This document shows, in pieces, positions 1 through 9,435 of a stretch of 64,000 nt of DNA. This stretch comes from Sphingobium sp. AP50. GTDB lineage: Bacteria; Pseudomonadota; Alphaproteobacteria; Sphingomonadales; Sphingomonadaceae. The notes below the pieces were generated by a model, which ran no database searches, was not told where the DNA came from, and saw nothing but the letters and a program-made list of their open reading frames with translations. A program made the translations under genes and the position numbers. The stretch lies in assembly GCF_900109095.1 (NCBI RefSeq), contig NZ_FNYZ01000014.1, positions 99,985 to 163,984 of the forward strand, given 5' to 3'. Positions within the stretch are counted from its first letter, which is position 1. Every line of letters begins with the position of its first letter.

Positions 1-1092
1 CTGAGGGCCCATATAGAAGCTGACCTCAGCGTGGTGCGCAAAGTTCTCGACATCACCCCAGTCCTTGATCTGAACGAGAAAGCGTGCCGGATGTTCGGGG
101 TCGAGAGAACAAGCGCTATCGGACGTACAATGGGCGACTGGTCGCCGGCCGGGAGCCTCGATGCCTGGAACCGCGTGATGCTCAATTATCTTGCCGGCGC
201 CGAGAGCTACGAGACCGAGACCGTCCTCGAGCGTGCTGACGGGACACCGATCGATATCCTGATCAGTTGCGCCTATCCCAAAAGGCCTGACGAGCAGGTG
301 ATCGTCGTCGTCGGTCTCGTCGATATCAGTTCGCGCGTCGCCAAAGAAAAGGAACTTGCCCGCGTTCAGGCGGATCTGACCCATGCGGCTCGGGTCGCCA
401 CGCTCGGCGAATTGATGGCATCGATCGCCCACGAGGTGAACCAGCCACTGGCTGCCGTGGTGGCGAACGGCAATGCTGCGCTGCGCTGGCTCGACAGGGA
501 TGTCGATGAAGCCAAGGCGGCCATCAGCCGGATGATGAGCGAGGCAACGCGTGCTTCGGAGATCATCGCCCGCACCCGGCGCATGGCGGTCAAAGGGGAA
601 ACGACCCCGTCCGAGTTCGACCTCAATCAGATGATATCGGAGTCGGTGGATATCACTCGGCGCCAGGCATCTGGGCTCGGCGCGCATGTAATCCAGACGC
701 TCGCACCAGATCTTCCGCTCGTGGCGGCTGACCGTATCCAGCTTCAGCAGGTCATCATCAATCTTATCGTCAACGCCGCTCAGGCCATGGCAGAGCAAAC
801 CGAAGCGCGACTGATCGAGATCCGATCGGGTCAGCAGAGTCGCGACGCCGTCCAGATCGAGGTCGCGGATACGGGGCCTGGTTTCGGCGAACATGCCGGC
901 CGGGTATTCGAAGCGTTCTACACGACCAAGAAAGACGGAATGGGGATGGGCCTCTCCGTGGCAAAGGGAATCATCGAAGCGCATGGCGGTGTAATCGACG
1001 CGCAGCCGAGATCCGGCCGTGGGACGGTCTTCCGGATCGATATCCCCCTCGGTGACATGCCTGTCTGCGAGGGCTTTCCGGTTCTAAATTGA
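1..1092 (+). CDS. PAS-domain sensor histidine kinase, C-terminal part (cut by window edge)
   Basis: The reading frame is open from base 1, so only the last 363 residues of a larger kinase are visible. They contain the end of a PAS-type sensory region (about 1-115), a HisKA domain with H-box SIAHEVNQPLAAV (His at visible residue 144) and a HATPase domain with N-box NLIVNAAQAM, G1 box DTGPGFG and G2 box GMGMGLSVAKG. It is a close paralogue of the complete kinase at 39788-41371: the visible start DLSVVRKVLDITPVLDLNEK aligns with DLSVVRRGLNATPVLDLNEK there. The family autophosphorylates on His and feeds a response regulator, typically FixJ/NarL type. Its partner is probably left of the window. 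It converges on the iorB-like gene, whose stop is only 10 bases away. Confidence 0.93.
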   Translation: MRAHIEADLSVVRKVLDITPVLDLNEKACRMFGVERTSAIGRTMGDWSPAGSLDAWNRVMLNYLAGAESYETETVLERADGTPIDILISCAYPKRPDEQVIVVVGLVDISSRVAKEKELARVQADLTHAARVATLGELMASIAHEVNQPLAAVVANGNAALRWLDRDVDEAKAAISRMMSEATRASEIIARTRRMAVKGETTPSEFDLNQMISESVDITRRQASGLGAHVIQTLAPDLPLVAADRIQLQQVIINLIVNAAQAMAEQTEARLIEIRSGQQSRDAVQIEVADTGPGFGEHAGRVFEAFYTTKKDGMGMGLSVAKGIIEAHGGVIDAQPRSGRGTVFRIDIPLGDMPVCEGFPVLN

Positions 1093-1101
1093 GCACGGCA
1101 A

Positions 1102-3234
1102 TCAGGCGAAATTCTCCATGATCGGCAGCTTGCGGATCCGCTTGCCGGTGAGCTTGAAGATCGCATTACAGATTGCCGGCGCTATGTTGGGTGAACCGCC
1201 CTCGCCCGTGCCCTCGATCGACTCACCACCATCGATGATGACCGTGTGGAACTGCGGGGTCTCCGAGAAGCGAACCATGCGGTAATCGTGGAAATTGGTT
1301 TCCTGAACGGCCCCGTTTGCGACACTGACCTTGCCATAGAGTGCAGAGCTCATGCCCCAGATCACGCATCCTTCGATCTGAGCCACTACAGCATCGCGAT
1401 TGATCGCCTTGCCCGGATCCGCAACAGAATAGACCGCCTCGACAACCGGTGCTCCGTCCCGGATTACAACTTCAACGGCCTGCGCGACAAAGCAGTCCTG
1501 CCATTTATGGCTAACGCCTAATCCGATCGCCCGACCATTAGGTCTGGTTGCAAAGGAGCCACCCACCATCTCTTTCAGCTTCGCGAGCGCCGCAAGCGCC
1601 CGAGGCTTCTTCGCCAGCAAGTTCCGCCGGAGCTCATACTCGTCGACGCCGAGATCATGGGCGACTTCATCGATAAAACTCTCGATCGCGAAAACGGTCT
1701 GACCGGCCCCGACCGTGCGCCACATGCCAGTCGGAATGTGCGTCTCACTGCGGACCCAACGCGTGTCGACATGATCGAAGTCATAGGGCGAGCCGACCGC
1801 GTCGGTCACCACGGAGTCGAACTTGCCCATAGCCACCGGGTACATCCGAGGCAGGATCGACGGGCTTACCGTTCGGTGGCTATAGACCGAAATATCCGAA
1901 CCCTTGATCCCGGCCTTGAGCTCCGAGATGCCGGCTGGCCGATAGAAGTCATGCGAGACATCCTCCTCGCGCGTCCAGATCAGCTTCACCGGCCGCGGGG
2001 AAAAATGTTTCGCAGCGATCACCGCCTGCTCGACCATGTCGAATTCTTGTCGACGGCCAAAGCCGCCACCAGCAACAAGCGGATGATAGTCGACCGCCGT
2101 TTCCGAGATACCCAGCACCCGCGCAGCCGCCGCGCAGGCATTGGCTGGCTGCTGCGATCCCAGCCAGATATCGCACCGGCCATTTTCGACTTTCGCGACG
2201 CAGCTCATCGGCTCCATCGTCGCGTGTGCGAGATAAGGGACCTCATATCGCTGAGAGATTACCCTGTCGGCGTCTTTCAGGCCGGCGACGGGCTCTCCCC
2301 GCGTCTCGACAACGATGCCGTCCTGTGCCGCGAGGTCGCGCTCGAATTGGCTGGTGATGCTTTGCGAGCTGACATTATCGTGCGGCGTTTCGGCCCAAAC
2401 GATCTCGAGGAGCTCAAGGCACCGACGCGCAGTCCACCACCGGTCGGCCACGATCGCCACTCCGTGGGGCAGATCCACGACGCCGCGCACACCTTTGACC
2501 CTGAGCACATCTGCACGTTTGTCCGCGGTGGCTCTGCCGCCAAACACCGGCGCGGCCGCAACGGCGACATACAGCATGTCCGGCAGCTTGAAATCGACCG
2601 CGTAGATCGCGCTCCCATTGACCTTTGACGGGATATCGAAGCGCCCCAGACGTTTGCCTTGGTAACGAGGGCGCGTATCCGTACGCGCGATGATCTTGTC
2701 AGGTGCCGGCACCGGCAGGCGCGATGCGGCCACTGCGAGCTGGCCGAAGCGCAGGTCTTGCCCAGGCTGCGGACCAAGAACACGTCCGCTCTCGGTCCGC
2801 ACCTGTGTCACGGGCACCCGCCAGCGCTGGGCCGCAGCCTGCAGCAGCATAGTTCGGGCAGTCTCGCCAGCCTTCTTGAATGCGGGGTGGAACGCCGCCA
2901 TGCCGGTGCTGGCTCCGGTGAGCTGGCCACCGAGGATCGGATTGATATAGGCATCGTCGCGCGGAGCGAGCTCGATGCTGATCCGGCTCCAGTCCGCGTC
3001 AAGGGAGTCGGCAAGGACCATCCCATAGGCCGTCGAGGTTCCCTGGCCGAGCTCTGCCACAGGCGACACGAGGATAATCTCGTCCTTGTCAGTAATGCGC
3101 AAAAAGGCGGTCTTGTATCCGGCCTCTGCATCGGCTCCCGATGCGATCAACGGTACGCTTAGAATCAGCGATCCGGGGATCAGCGCAAGCGAAGAGCGAA
3201 TGAACGTGCGCCTCGAGGTCGCAAAATCACTCAT
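1102..3234 (-). CDS. Molybdopterin-binding large subunit of a xanthine-oxidase-family oxidoreductase (IorB-like)
   Basis: 710 residues, the usual length for the fused IorB-type large subunit. The N-terminus carries a Tat signal (SRRTFIRSS followed by a hydrophobic stretch to about residue 35), so the folded Mo enzyme is exported to the periplasm. Cofactor motifs seen are GGGFGRRQEFD in the middle and GEGGSPNIAPA near the C-terminus; the Glu of GEGG is the catalytic base in this family. The family hydroxylates aldehydes or N-heterocycles, passing electrons to a 2Fe-2S subunit and then to a c-type cytochrome. The 2Fe-2S gene lies upstream with a 4-base overlap and a tri-haem cytochrome gene is divergent, so the three-part complex is complete. 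The substrate cannot be told from sequence; aldehyde dehydrogenase is as likely as isoquinoline oxidoreductase. Confidence 0.93.
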   Translation of the reverse strand: MSDFATSRRTFIRSSLALIPGSLILSVPLIASGADAEAGYKTAFLRITDKDEIILVSPVAELGQGTSTAYGMVLADSLDADWSRISIELAPRDDAYINPILGGQLTGASTGMAAFHPAFKKAGETARTMLLQAAAQRWRVPVTQVRTESGRVLGPQPGQDLRFGQLAVAASRLPVPAPDKIIARTDTRPRYQGKRLGRFDIPSKVNGSAIYAVDFKLPDMLYVAVAAAPVFGGRATADKRADVLRVKGVRGVVDLPHGVAIVADRWWTARRCLELLEIVWAETPHDNVSSQSITSQFERDLAAQDGIVVETRGEPVAGLKDADRVISQRYEVPYLAHATMEPMSCVAKVENGRCDIWLGSQQPANACAAAARVLGISETAVDYHPLVAGGGFGRRQEFDMVEQAVIAAKHFSPRPVKLIWTREEDVSHDFYRPAGISELKAGIKGSDISVYSHRTVSPSILPRMYPVAMGKFDSVVTDAVGSPYDFDHVDTRWVRSETHIPTGMWRTVGAGQTVFAIESFIDEVAHDLGVDEYELRRNLLAKKPRALAALAKLKEMVGGSFATRPNGRAIGLGVSHKWQDCFVAQAVEVVIRDGAPVVEAVYSVADPGKAINRDAVVAQIEGCVIWGMSSALYGKVSVANGAVQETNFHDYRMVRFSETPQFHTVIIDGGESIEGTGEGGSPNIAPAICNAIFKLTGKRIRKLPIMENFA

Positions 3235-3698
3235 GCCGCGAGAACCTTCTTGGCACCGGCGCGCGCCTCCTCAATGGCCGCCCGGATGCGCGGATAGGTG
3301 CCGCATCGACAGATGTTGGTCATACGCGCCAGGATTTCCTCATCGCTGGGCGATTGGTTTTCGTGAAACAAGGCGGCCGTCGCCATGATCATGCCCGACT
3401 GGCAATAACCGCATTGCGGCACCTGATGCTTGATCCAGAGCTGCTGGATCGGATGAAGCCCGTCGCCGCCAAGCCCCTCGATCGTGGTGACGTGCTTGCC
3501 TTCGACCTCCTCTACAGGAAGCAGGCAGGAGCGCTTGGCCTCGCCATCGACATGGACCGTACATGCACCGCATTGCGCGATGCCGCACCCGAACTTGGTT
3601 CCTGTCAGGCCGAGATCATCGCGTAGCACCCACAGAAGGGGAGTGCCCTCCTCGATGTCGGCCATAACCTGTTTGCCATTGACTTCGAAATTGACCAT
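3231..3698 (-). CDS. 2Fe-2S small subunit of molybdenum hydroxylase (IorA-like)
   Basis: 155 residues with the two [2Fe-2S] domains of the xanthine-oxidase family. The plant-type ferredoxin domain has CGIAQCGACTVH (about residues 38-50), and the helical domain has CGYCQSGMIM followed by CRCGTYPRIR. It carries electrons from the Mo centre of the large subunit to a cytochrome. It has no signal peptide and is expected to be co-exported with the Tat-tagged large subunit. It is first in the operon; its stop overlaps the large-subunit start by four bases (ATGA), indicating translational coupling. A TATACG-type operator lies about 108 bases upstream. Confidence 0.95.
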   Translation of the reverse strand: MVNFEVNGKQVMADIEEGTPLLWVLRDDLGLTGTKFGCGIAQCGACTVHVDGEAKRSCLLPVEEVEGKHVTTIEGLGGDGLHPIQQLWIKHQVPQCGYCQSGMIMATAALFHENQSPSDEEILARMTNICRCGTYPRIRAAIEEARAGAKKVLAA

Positions 3699-3799
3699 TC
3701 CGTCCTCGGCGATTTGCTAGAATATCCGCCCGCCAGCACGTTTCGATCACTGGCCAGGGTCTCGCCGTTAGTAATCACCTGCCCCCCTCACCAAGCAAC

Positions 3800-3812
3800 T
3801 ATACGCGGGTAT
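3800..3812 (-). promoter_or_regulatory. TAC-N4-GTA operator copy, iorAB promoter
   Basis: In gene orientation ATACCCGCGTATA, centred about 108 bases before the iorA-like start. It is identical over 13 bases to the site at 44355-44367. It is one of two sites in this divergent promoter, with centres 75 bases apart (about seven helical turns). Confidence 0.7.
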
Positions 3813-3875
3813 CATCCAAGCGCCTCACGCCGCGCCTTGTATCGAACCTGACTGTAGCTTGCGGGCACGGAACAT

Positions 3876-3888
3876 AAACCCGCGTATA
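3876..3888 (+). promoter_or_regulatory. TAC-N4-GTA operator copy, cytochrome c promoter
   Basis: In gene orientation AAACCCGCGTATA, centred about 94 bases before the cytochrome c start. It mirrors the site at 3800-3812, so each divergent gene has its own site with the conserved GTATA half nearest to it. Confidence 0.7.
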
Positions 3889-3975
3889 AGTGCCTTATCT
3901 CACGCTCGCGCATAGCAATGAAGGCTACCAATCAAACTAGGGGCGGCAGCATCACATGCGCCGATCGATCAGATC

Positions 3976-5307
3976 GTGACCAGGACCACCAAGATCAGGA
4001 TATCGGGCGCAGGCGTCGTGATGTTAATCGCGGCCCTCCTGATCGCATGGCGGATGCTGTTCCTGCCAGGTCCACTGGCGTTCGCCGATGGGACCCAAGT
4101 CGACCTTGGCGCCTATGCGGACAAGGTGACTGGCGTGCCAAAGGAGCTTGCCGGCGCGGACTATCTGACCAAGGGGAAGTATCTCACCGAAGCGGCGGAC
4201 TGCATGGCCTGCCACACTGCCAAGGGCGGCAAGCCGTTTGCTGGCGGGCGGGCGTTTAAACTTCCCTTCGGGACGATGTACACGCCCAATATCACGCCGG
4301 ATCGCGAGACCGGGATCGGGAACTGGAGCGACGCAGAGTTCATCCGCGCTGTCCACAAGGGCATCTCGCGCGATGGTTCACGCCTCTATCCCGCGTTCCC
4401 CTACGCATCCTATGCTCTTCTCACCGACGAAGACGTGCTGGCCATCCGGCGCTATCTCGCGACCGTGCCGTCGGTCCGCCAGGCCAACAAGCCACTCGCG
4501 TTCAGCTTTCCTTACAACCAGCGTTGGCTGATGATCTTCTGGAGCGCGTTCTTCCGACCCTCCGATGGCTTCCGTCCGGTCGCGGAGCGCAGCGCGGAAT
4601 GGAACCGCGGCGCCTATCTTGTCGAAGGCCTCGCCCATTGTGGCGAATGCCACTCACCGCGCACGGTTGCGCAGGCGATGGACACACGAAGCAAATTCGG
4701 TGGTGGCGCGGCAGAGGGCTGGAACGCCTATAATATCAGTTCGGATCGCAAGAGCGGTATCGGCGACTGGACACCGCAGCAAATCGCCGAATATCTCAAG
4801 AAGGGTCACGCGCCCGGCCGCGGCGTTGCATCCGGCCCGATGGCCGAGGCCGTCGAGCTCAGCTTCAGCAAGATGACCGACAGCGATATCGCCGCGATGG
4901 TCACGTTCCTTCGAACCGTACCGCCGGTATCGTCCTCACGACAGCCTCAGATGGCAGGACCTGCCCCGACGTCTCCCGTGGCGGGAAAGCCGTTCACAGG
5001 AACCGGAGCAAAGATTTTCTCGGGTAGCTGCGCGGGCTGCCACAACTGGAATGGTCGCGGCGCCTTGGTCGTCGAGGCCCAGTTGACCAACAACCGCGCC
5101 GTCAACGACGCGACCGCTGCCAACGTCGCGCTGATGATTCTCAATGGCTTCGGCAAATCGAGTAATCCCCGCGCATTCATGCCGAGCTTTCGCGAGAGCT
5201 ACACTGATGCGGAGATCGCGGCCGTCGCCAATTATGTGACGGGCCGCTTCGGATCGGTGCCATCCCACATCACGGCGGACGAGGTGAAGAAACTCAGGGA
5301 AGAATGA
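3976..5307 (+). CDS. Tri-haem cytochrome c, electron acceptor subunit of the IorAB-like dehydrogenase
   Basis: 443 residues with an N-terminal hydrophobic signal/anchor (about residues 8-30) and three CxxCH haem sites: CMACH at residue 76, CGECH at 222 and CAGCH at 352. This matches the three-haem cytochrome subunits of membrane-bound alcohol and aldehyde dehydrogenases. These accept electrons from the dehydrogenase in the periplasm and deliver them to ubiquinone or an oxidase. It is divergent from the Mo hydroxylase genes and shares the intergenic operators, which supports a joint complex. The start is a GTG; an upstream in-frame start is not needed because the signal peptide begins here. 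Confidence 0.92.
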   Translation: MTRTTKIRISGAGVVMLIAALLIAWRMLFLPGPLAFADGTQVDLGAYADKVTGVPKELAGADYLTKGKYLTEAADCMACHTAKGGKPFAGGRAFKLPFGTMYTPNITPDRETGIGNWSDAEFIRAVHKGISRDGSRLYPAFPYASYALLTDEDVLAIRRYLATVPSVRQANKPLAFSFPYNQRWLMIFWSAFFRPSDGFRPVAERSAEWNRGAYLVEGLAHCGECHSPRTVAQAMDTRSKFGGGAAEGWNAYNISSDRKSGIGDWTPQQIAEYLKKGHAPGRGVASGPMAEAVELSFSKMTDSDIAAMVTFLRTVPPVSSSRQPQMAGPAPTSPVAGKPFTGTGAKIFSGSCAGCHNWNGRGALVVEAQLTNNRAVNDATAANVALMILNGFGKSSNPRAFMPSFRESYTDAEIAAVANYVTGRFGSVPSHITADEVKKLREE

Positions 5308-5532
5308 CGGGGATGTCGGTTGGCCAGGTCGCGAGAAAGCCCGCCACGACGTCGGCCAGCTCCTCGGCAACGATCCCGCATCCACGGCGGTCAATCCGGT
5401 CTTGGAGCAGCAGGCGAAAGGCATTGCGCCCAAGCTACCGTCACAGTGGAGGCAGCTGGCGCATGCAACGAAAAACGCCGCCGACTTGCATGTGTCTGCC
5501 CATCATGGATTGACCGAACGTCTACTCCGATC

Positions 5533-5545
5533 ATCCTCGCGTATG
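5533..5545 (+). promoter_or_regulatory. TAC-N4-GTA operator copy, ydeP-cydAB promoter (distal)
   Basis: In gene orientation ATCCTCGCGTATG, centred about 144 bases before the ydeP-like start. It is the same sequence type as the site at 34242-34254. Confidence 0.6.
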
Positions 5546-5581
5546 ACTGCGCTGGATTGGAAAGTTCGTCAGACAGGGAGG

Positions 5582-5594
5582 TATGCACAAGTAT
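5582..5594 (+). promoter_or_regulatory. TAC-N4-GTA-like operator copy, ydeP-cydAB promoter (proximal)
   Basis: TATGCACAAGTAT, two mismatches from the katG site TATACGCAAGTAT. Its centre is 50 bases from the distal copy and about 94 bases before the ydeP-like start, the usual distance in this window. Confidence 0.5.
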
Positions 5595-5682
5595 CCCCAT
5601 TGCTTTTTGAGCCCCGTCGCTCGCAACGCCGGAACGCCGGGCAGCAGTCCCCTCGGTCTCGGCATGAGGAGGGTCGCCCGCC

Positions 5683-8028
5683 ATGGTTGAAAAGCGGCCT
5701 GATGGGATACGCGACTATGACGAGCCGGCCGGTGGCTGGGGTGCGCTCAAGGCGGTGGCGACGACCCTGAAACGCCAGCAGATTGTGGTTCAAGGACCCG
5801 CCACGCTCCTGCACGCAAATCAACCCGGAGGTTTCGATTGCCCTGGCTGCGCCTGGCCTGATCCCAAGCACACATCGTCGTTCGAGTTCTGCGAAAATGG
5901 GGCGAAGGCGATCACTTGGGAATCGACGGCGAAACGTGCCGCGCCATCGCTCTTCGCTGAGACCACCGTTTCGAACCTTTGGCAGCAGCCGGATCACTGG
6001 CTGGAGATGCAGGGACGTCTCACCAACCCGCTGCGCTACGACGCTACAAGCGACCGCTTTCTGCCGGTCAGCTGGGACGAGGCATTCGCCGATATCGGGG
6101 CGCGGCTCGCTGCAATCGACGATCCAAACCGGGTAGAGTTCTACACCTCAGGCAGAGCGTCCAACGAAGCCGCCTTCCTCTACCAGCTGTTCGTCCGGCG
6201 CTATGGGACGAATAATTTCCCTGACTGTTCGAACATGTGCCACGAACCGACAAGCGTCGGGCTGCCGCAGACCATCGGGATCGGCAAGGGCACGGTGTCG
6301 CTCGAGGATTTCGAGCATGCCGACCTGATCTTGTCGATCGGCCACAATCCGGGGACGAACCATCCCCGCATGATGACCTCGCTTCATGATGCCTCAAAGC
6401 GCGGCGCGAAGATCATCGTAATCAACCCATTTCGTGAGCGCGCGCTTGAGCGCTTCGAAGCTCCGCAAGCGCCCATCGAGATGGCGACGATGACATCCGT
6501 CCCGATCGCGCAGACCTATCTCCAGGTGCGGATCGGTGGTGACGCCGCAGCGATCAAGGGCATCAGCAAGGCGCTCCTCGTCCTTGACGATGCAGCGGTT
6601 GCAGCCGGGCGCGCCGCAATCCTCGACCATGAATTTATCAAGGGTCATACCGCCGGGTTCGACGCTCTTCGCGCGGACCTCGAATCGAGCGACTGGACGG
6701 CGATCGAGCAGGCCAGCGGCCTGTCGCGTGCCGCGCTTGAGGGCGTAGCACAGGCCTATGCAACGGCTGACGCCACGATCGTCTGCTACGGAATGGGCAT
6801 CACCCAACACCGGACTGGCACGGCCAATGTCCAGCAGATCACCAACCTCCTTCTCCTGAAAGGCAATATCGGCCGGAAGGGCGCAGGGGTCTGCCCGCTG
6901 CGTGGACATTCAAACGTCCAGGGTGATCGAACGGTCGGGATCACCGAGCGGCCCGCGGCAGCTTTTCTTGATCGCCTGAAAGCGACCTTCGGTTTCGAGC
7001 CGCCGCGTGAGATCGGCCATTCGGTCGTCGAGAGCATCGCCGCCATGCGCTCCGGCGAAGCCCGCGCGGTGATGTGTCTGGGCGGCAATCTCGCCGTTGC
7101 GGCGCCCGATCCGCAGGCCTGTTACGAAGGCTTTCGCAATGTCGATCTCGCGGTGCACATCGCGACCAAGCTCAACCGGACCCATTTGCTGACTGCGCGC
7201 GAGGCAACATACATTTTGCCGTGTCTCGGACGGACAGATCTCGATGTCCAGGCAAGCGGTCCCCAGTCGGTGACGGTCGAGGACTCGATGTCCATGGTCC
7301 ATGCCTCTCGCGGCTTCCTCAATCCGCCGTCACCTGACTTGCGGTCAGAGCCAGCGATCATCGGTGGCATCGCCAAGGCCACTCTCAAGGACGGTGGCGG
7401 GATCGACTGGGATGCCCTTGTCGGCAATTACGCCCTGATCCGCGACAAAATCGAAGCGGTCTTCCCCGATTTCCAGGCCTTCAACGACCGCATCCGCAGG
7501 CCTGGCGGCTTCCAGCTGCCAAACTCCGCCGCCAACCGCGAGTGGCGCACGTCCACGGGCAAGGCGAACTTCATCGTTTTCCCCGGCCTCGAAGAAGATA
7601 TGGTCGTCAAGGATCCGCAGGTGCTGCGGCTGACGACGATGCGCAGCCACGATCAGTACAACACCACAATCTATGGCATGGACGACCGCTATCGCGGCGT
7701 ATTCGGCCGCCGCGACATTCTCTTCATCAGTTCTCACGACCTCAAAAAGCTCGGTCTTGCCGATGGCCACTTGGTCGATGTGGAAACTGCCTACGACGAT
7801 GAGGAGCCGCCGCGTATCGTGCCGGGTCTCACGGCGGTCCGCTATGATCTCCCCGAAGGCTCATGTGGCGCCTATTACCCCGAGGCGCAGGCACTTGTAG
7901 CCCTCGCCTACCACGACCCGGCAAGCTTCTGCCCATCCTACAAATCGGTGCCGGTCCGCATCCGGCGAGCCATCATGGAAGCCGAGCGCATCAGTCTTCC
8001 GGCGCCGCACCCCCGCGAGGAGGACTGA
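5683..8028 (+). CDS. FdhF/YdeP-family molybdopterin oxidoreductase
   Basis: 781 residues, typical for the YdeP group of formate-dehydrogenase-like alpha subunits (E. coli YdeP is about 760). The N-terminal block HANQPGGFDCPGCAWPDP is characteristic of the group. Further Mo-bis-MGD binding segments follow (SIGHNPGTNHPRM near 220, GRKGAGVCPLRGHSNVQGDR near 400) and a C-terminal dinucleotide-binding domain. There is no signal peptide, so it is cytoplasmic. YdeP-type enzymes need FdhD for cofactor sulfuration, and fdhD is at 29689-30510. The reaction of the group is not firmly known; formate oxidation is a guess. Start ATG follows GAGGAGGG at good spacing. Only 6 bases separate it from cydA, so it is co-transcribed with the bd oxidase. 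Confidence 0.92.
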   Translation: MVEKRPDGIRDYDEPAGGWGALKAVATTLKRQQIVVQGPATLLHANQPGGFDCPGCAWPDPKHTSSFEFCENGAKAITWESTAKRAAPSLFAETTVSNLWQQPDHWLEMQGRLTNPLRYDATSDRFLPVSWDEAFADIGARLAAIDDPNRVEFYTSGRASNEAAFLYQLFVRRYGTNNFPDCSNMCHEPTSVGLPQTIGIGKGTVSLEDFEHADLILSIGHNPGTNHPRMMTSLHDASKRGAKIIVINPFRERALERFEAPQAPIEMATMTSVPIAQTYLQVRIGGDAAAIKGISKALLVLDDAAVAAGRAAILDHEFIKGHTAGFDALRADLESSDWTAIEQASGLSRAALEGVAQAYATADATIVCYGMGITQHRTGTANVQQITNLLLLKGNIGRKGAGVCPLRGHSNVQGDRTVGITERPAAAFLDRLKATFGFEPPREIGHSVVESIAAMRSGEARAVMCLGGNLAVAAPDPQACYEGFRNVDLAVHIATKLNRTHLLTAREATYILPCLGRTDLDVQASGPQSVTVEDSMSMVHASRGFLNPPSPDLRSEPAIIGGIAKATLKDGGGIDWDALVGNYALIRDKIEAVFPDFQAFNDRIRRPGGFQLPNSAANREWRTSTGKANFIVFPGLEEDMVVKDPQVLRLTTMRSHDQYNTTIYGMDDRYRGVFGRRDILFISSHDLKKLGLADGHLVDVETAYDDEEPPRIVPGLTAVRYDLPEGSCGAYYPEAQALVALAYHDPASFCPSYKSVPVRIRRAIMEAERISLPAPHPREED

Positions 8029-8034
8029 ACGCCC

Positions 8035-9435
8035 ATGGACCAACTCCTCCTTTCGCGACTGCAGTTCGCCTTTACGATCGGCTACCACATCCTCTGGCCT
8101 GCCTTCACGATCGGGCTCGCCTGGTTCGTCGTCGTGCTCAACGGCGCCTGGCTGCGTACGCGACGGGATGTCTATCGCCAGCTGATGCGCTTCTGGATCC
8201 GGATCTTCGCGCTTGCCTTTGGGATGGGCGTCGTCACCGGGGTGGTCATCTCCTATCAACTCGGTCTCAACTGGTCAGGCTATGCGAAAGCAACGGCCGA
8301 TGTGCTCGGGCCTCTATTCGTGCTGGAGGTACTTACCGCCTTCTTCCTGGAGGCAGGCTTCATCGGCATCATGCTGTTCGGCCAAGAGCGCGTCGGCGAA
8401 CGAATCCACTTCGCTGCCTGCGTGATCGTCGCCACGGGCACAGTCATTTCAGCCTTCTGGATCATCTCGGCCAACAGCTGGATGCACACCCCAGTCCATT
8501 ACCAGATCGAGGAGGGCGGCCGTTTCGTTGCGACCGACTTCTGGGGCGTCGTGTTCAATCCATCGATGCCGTATCGGTTTGCTCACATGATCATGGCGAG
8601 CTTCGTCACCGGCGCATTCGTCGTGACCGGAGTCTCGGCCTTCTGGATCTGGCGGGGTCGCGAAAGCGAAGCGGCGCCGGCCCGAACCGCCTTTTCGCTT
8701 TCGCTGGGCCTCCTTGCGGTCCTAGTGCCGCTCCAGATTTTCATCGGCGACCAGCACGGGCTGAATACCCGTGAGCATCAGCCCGCCAAGATCGCAGCGA
8801 TCGAAGCGCGATGGGAAACCGCGCGTCGCGTTCCCATCACCGCAATCGCATGGCCCGACGAGCAGGCCGAAACCAACCGCTACTCGATCGAGATCCCCGT
8901 CATCGGCTCGCTCATCCTCACGCATGAGCTCGACGGTGAAGTCCGTGGTCTGAAGGACTTCCCGAAGAACCAGCGGCCACCAGTGGTGCCCGTGTTCTTT
9001 GCGTTTCGCATCATGGTGGGCTGCGGCCTTGCTTTGCTCGCGATCTCCTGGACGGCGCTCTTCCTGCGCTGGCGGGGCAAGCTCTTCAACCAACGCTGGT
9101 TCCTACTCGCGGCCATGGCGGCGACGCCACTCGGGTTCGTCGCGACATTGGCGGGCTGGACCGTCACCGAGGTCGGACGCCAGCCCTACGTGATTTACGG
9201 CCAGCTGCGCACAGCCGATGCTGTCTCTCCGGTCGCGGCGGGTGCCGTTGCCAGTTCGTTGGTGATCGCCCTCGTACTTTATAACCTGCTTCTTCTAGGA
9301 TTCTGGTGGTTCGCCGGCCGTCTGGTGTGGCGGGGTCCTGCCACCGACAAGCCGCTACCGCCGGTAACCCGGCCGGTCGCGGCCAAAGCCATCGCGCCGG
9401 TGCTTAGTCCAACACCCGCCGGAGACCCGTCATGA
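8035..9435 (+). CDS. cydA: Cytochrome bd-type ubiquinol oxidase subunit I
   Basis: 466 residues, multi-pass membrane protein. It has the conserved family start (QFAFTIGYHILWPAFTIG), the QLGLNWSGYAKATADVLGPL region and GWTVTEVGRQPY near residue 390, which is the CydA signature. The periplasmic quinol loop is short, as in cyanide-insensitive (CioA) oxidases rather than E. coli CydA. It oxidises ubiquinol and reduces oxygen at haem d or b without proton pumping. It is second in the ydeP-cydAB operon and overlaps cydB by four bases. Confidence 0.96.
   Translation: MDQLLLSRLQFAFTIGYHILWPAFTIGLAWFVVVLNGAWLRTRRDVYRQLMRFWIRIFALAFGMGVVTGVVISYQLGLNWSGYAKATADVLGPLFVLEVLTAFFLEAGFIGIMLFGQERVGERIHFAACVIVATGTVISAFWIISANSWMHTPVHYQIEEGGRFVATDFWGVVFNPSMPYRFAHMIMASFVTGAFVVTGVSAFWIWRGRESEAAPARTAFSLSLGLLAVLVPLQIFIGDQHGLNTREHQPAKIAAIEARWETARRVPITAIAWPDEQAETNRYSIEIPVIGSLILTHELDGEVRGLKDFPKNQRPPVVPVFFAFRIMVGCGLALLAISWTALFLRWRGKLFNQRWFLLAAMAATPLGFVATLAGWTVTEVGRQPYVIYGQLRTADAVSPVAAGAVASSLVIALVLYNLLLLGFWWFAGRLVWRGPATDKPLPPVTRPVAAKAIAPVLSPTPAGDPS

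Larger units (their letters stand above)
5308..5682. other. 375-base intergenic region before the ydeP-like gene
   Basis: No convincing gene. Its right half holds two operator copies (5534-5546 and 5582-5594) and the Shine-Dalgarno GAGGAGGG of the next gene. One frame between 5325 and 5515 looks mildly protein-like (includes LEQQAKGIAPKLPSQWRQLA) but has no start or family match that I recognise; it may be a decayed gene end. Confidence 0.5.

Noticed and set aside
1657..2628. 323-residue open frame on the plus strand
   Set aside because: Antisense to the IorB-like gene; composition is that of a high-GC shadow.
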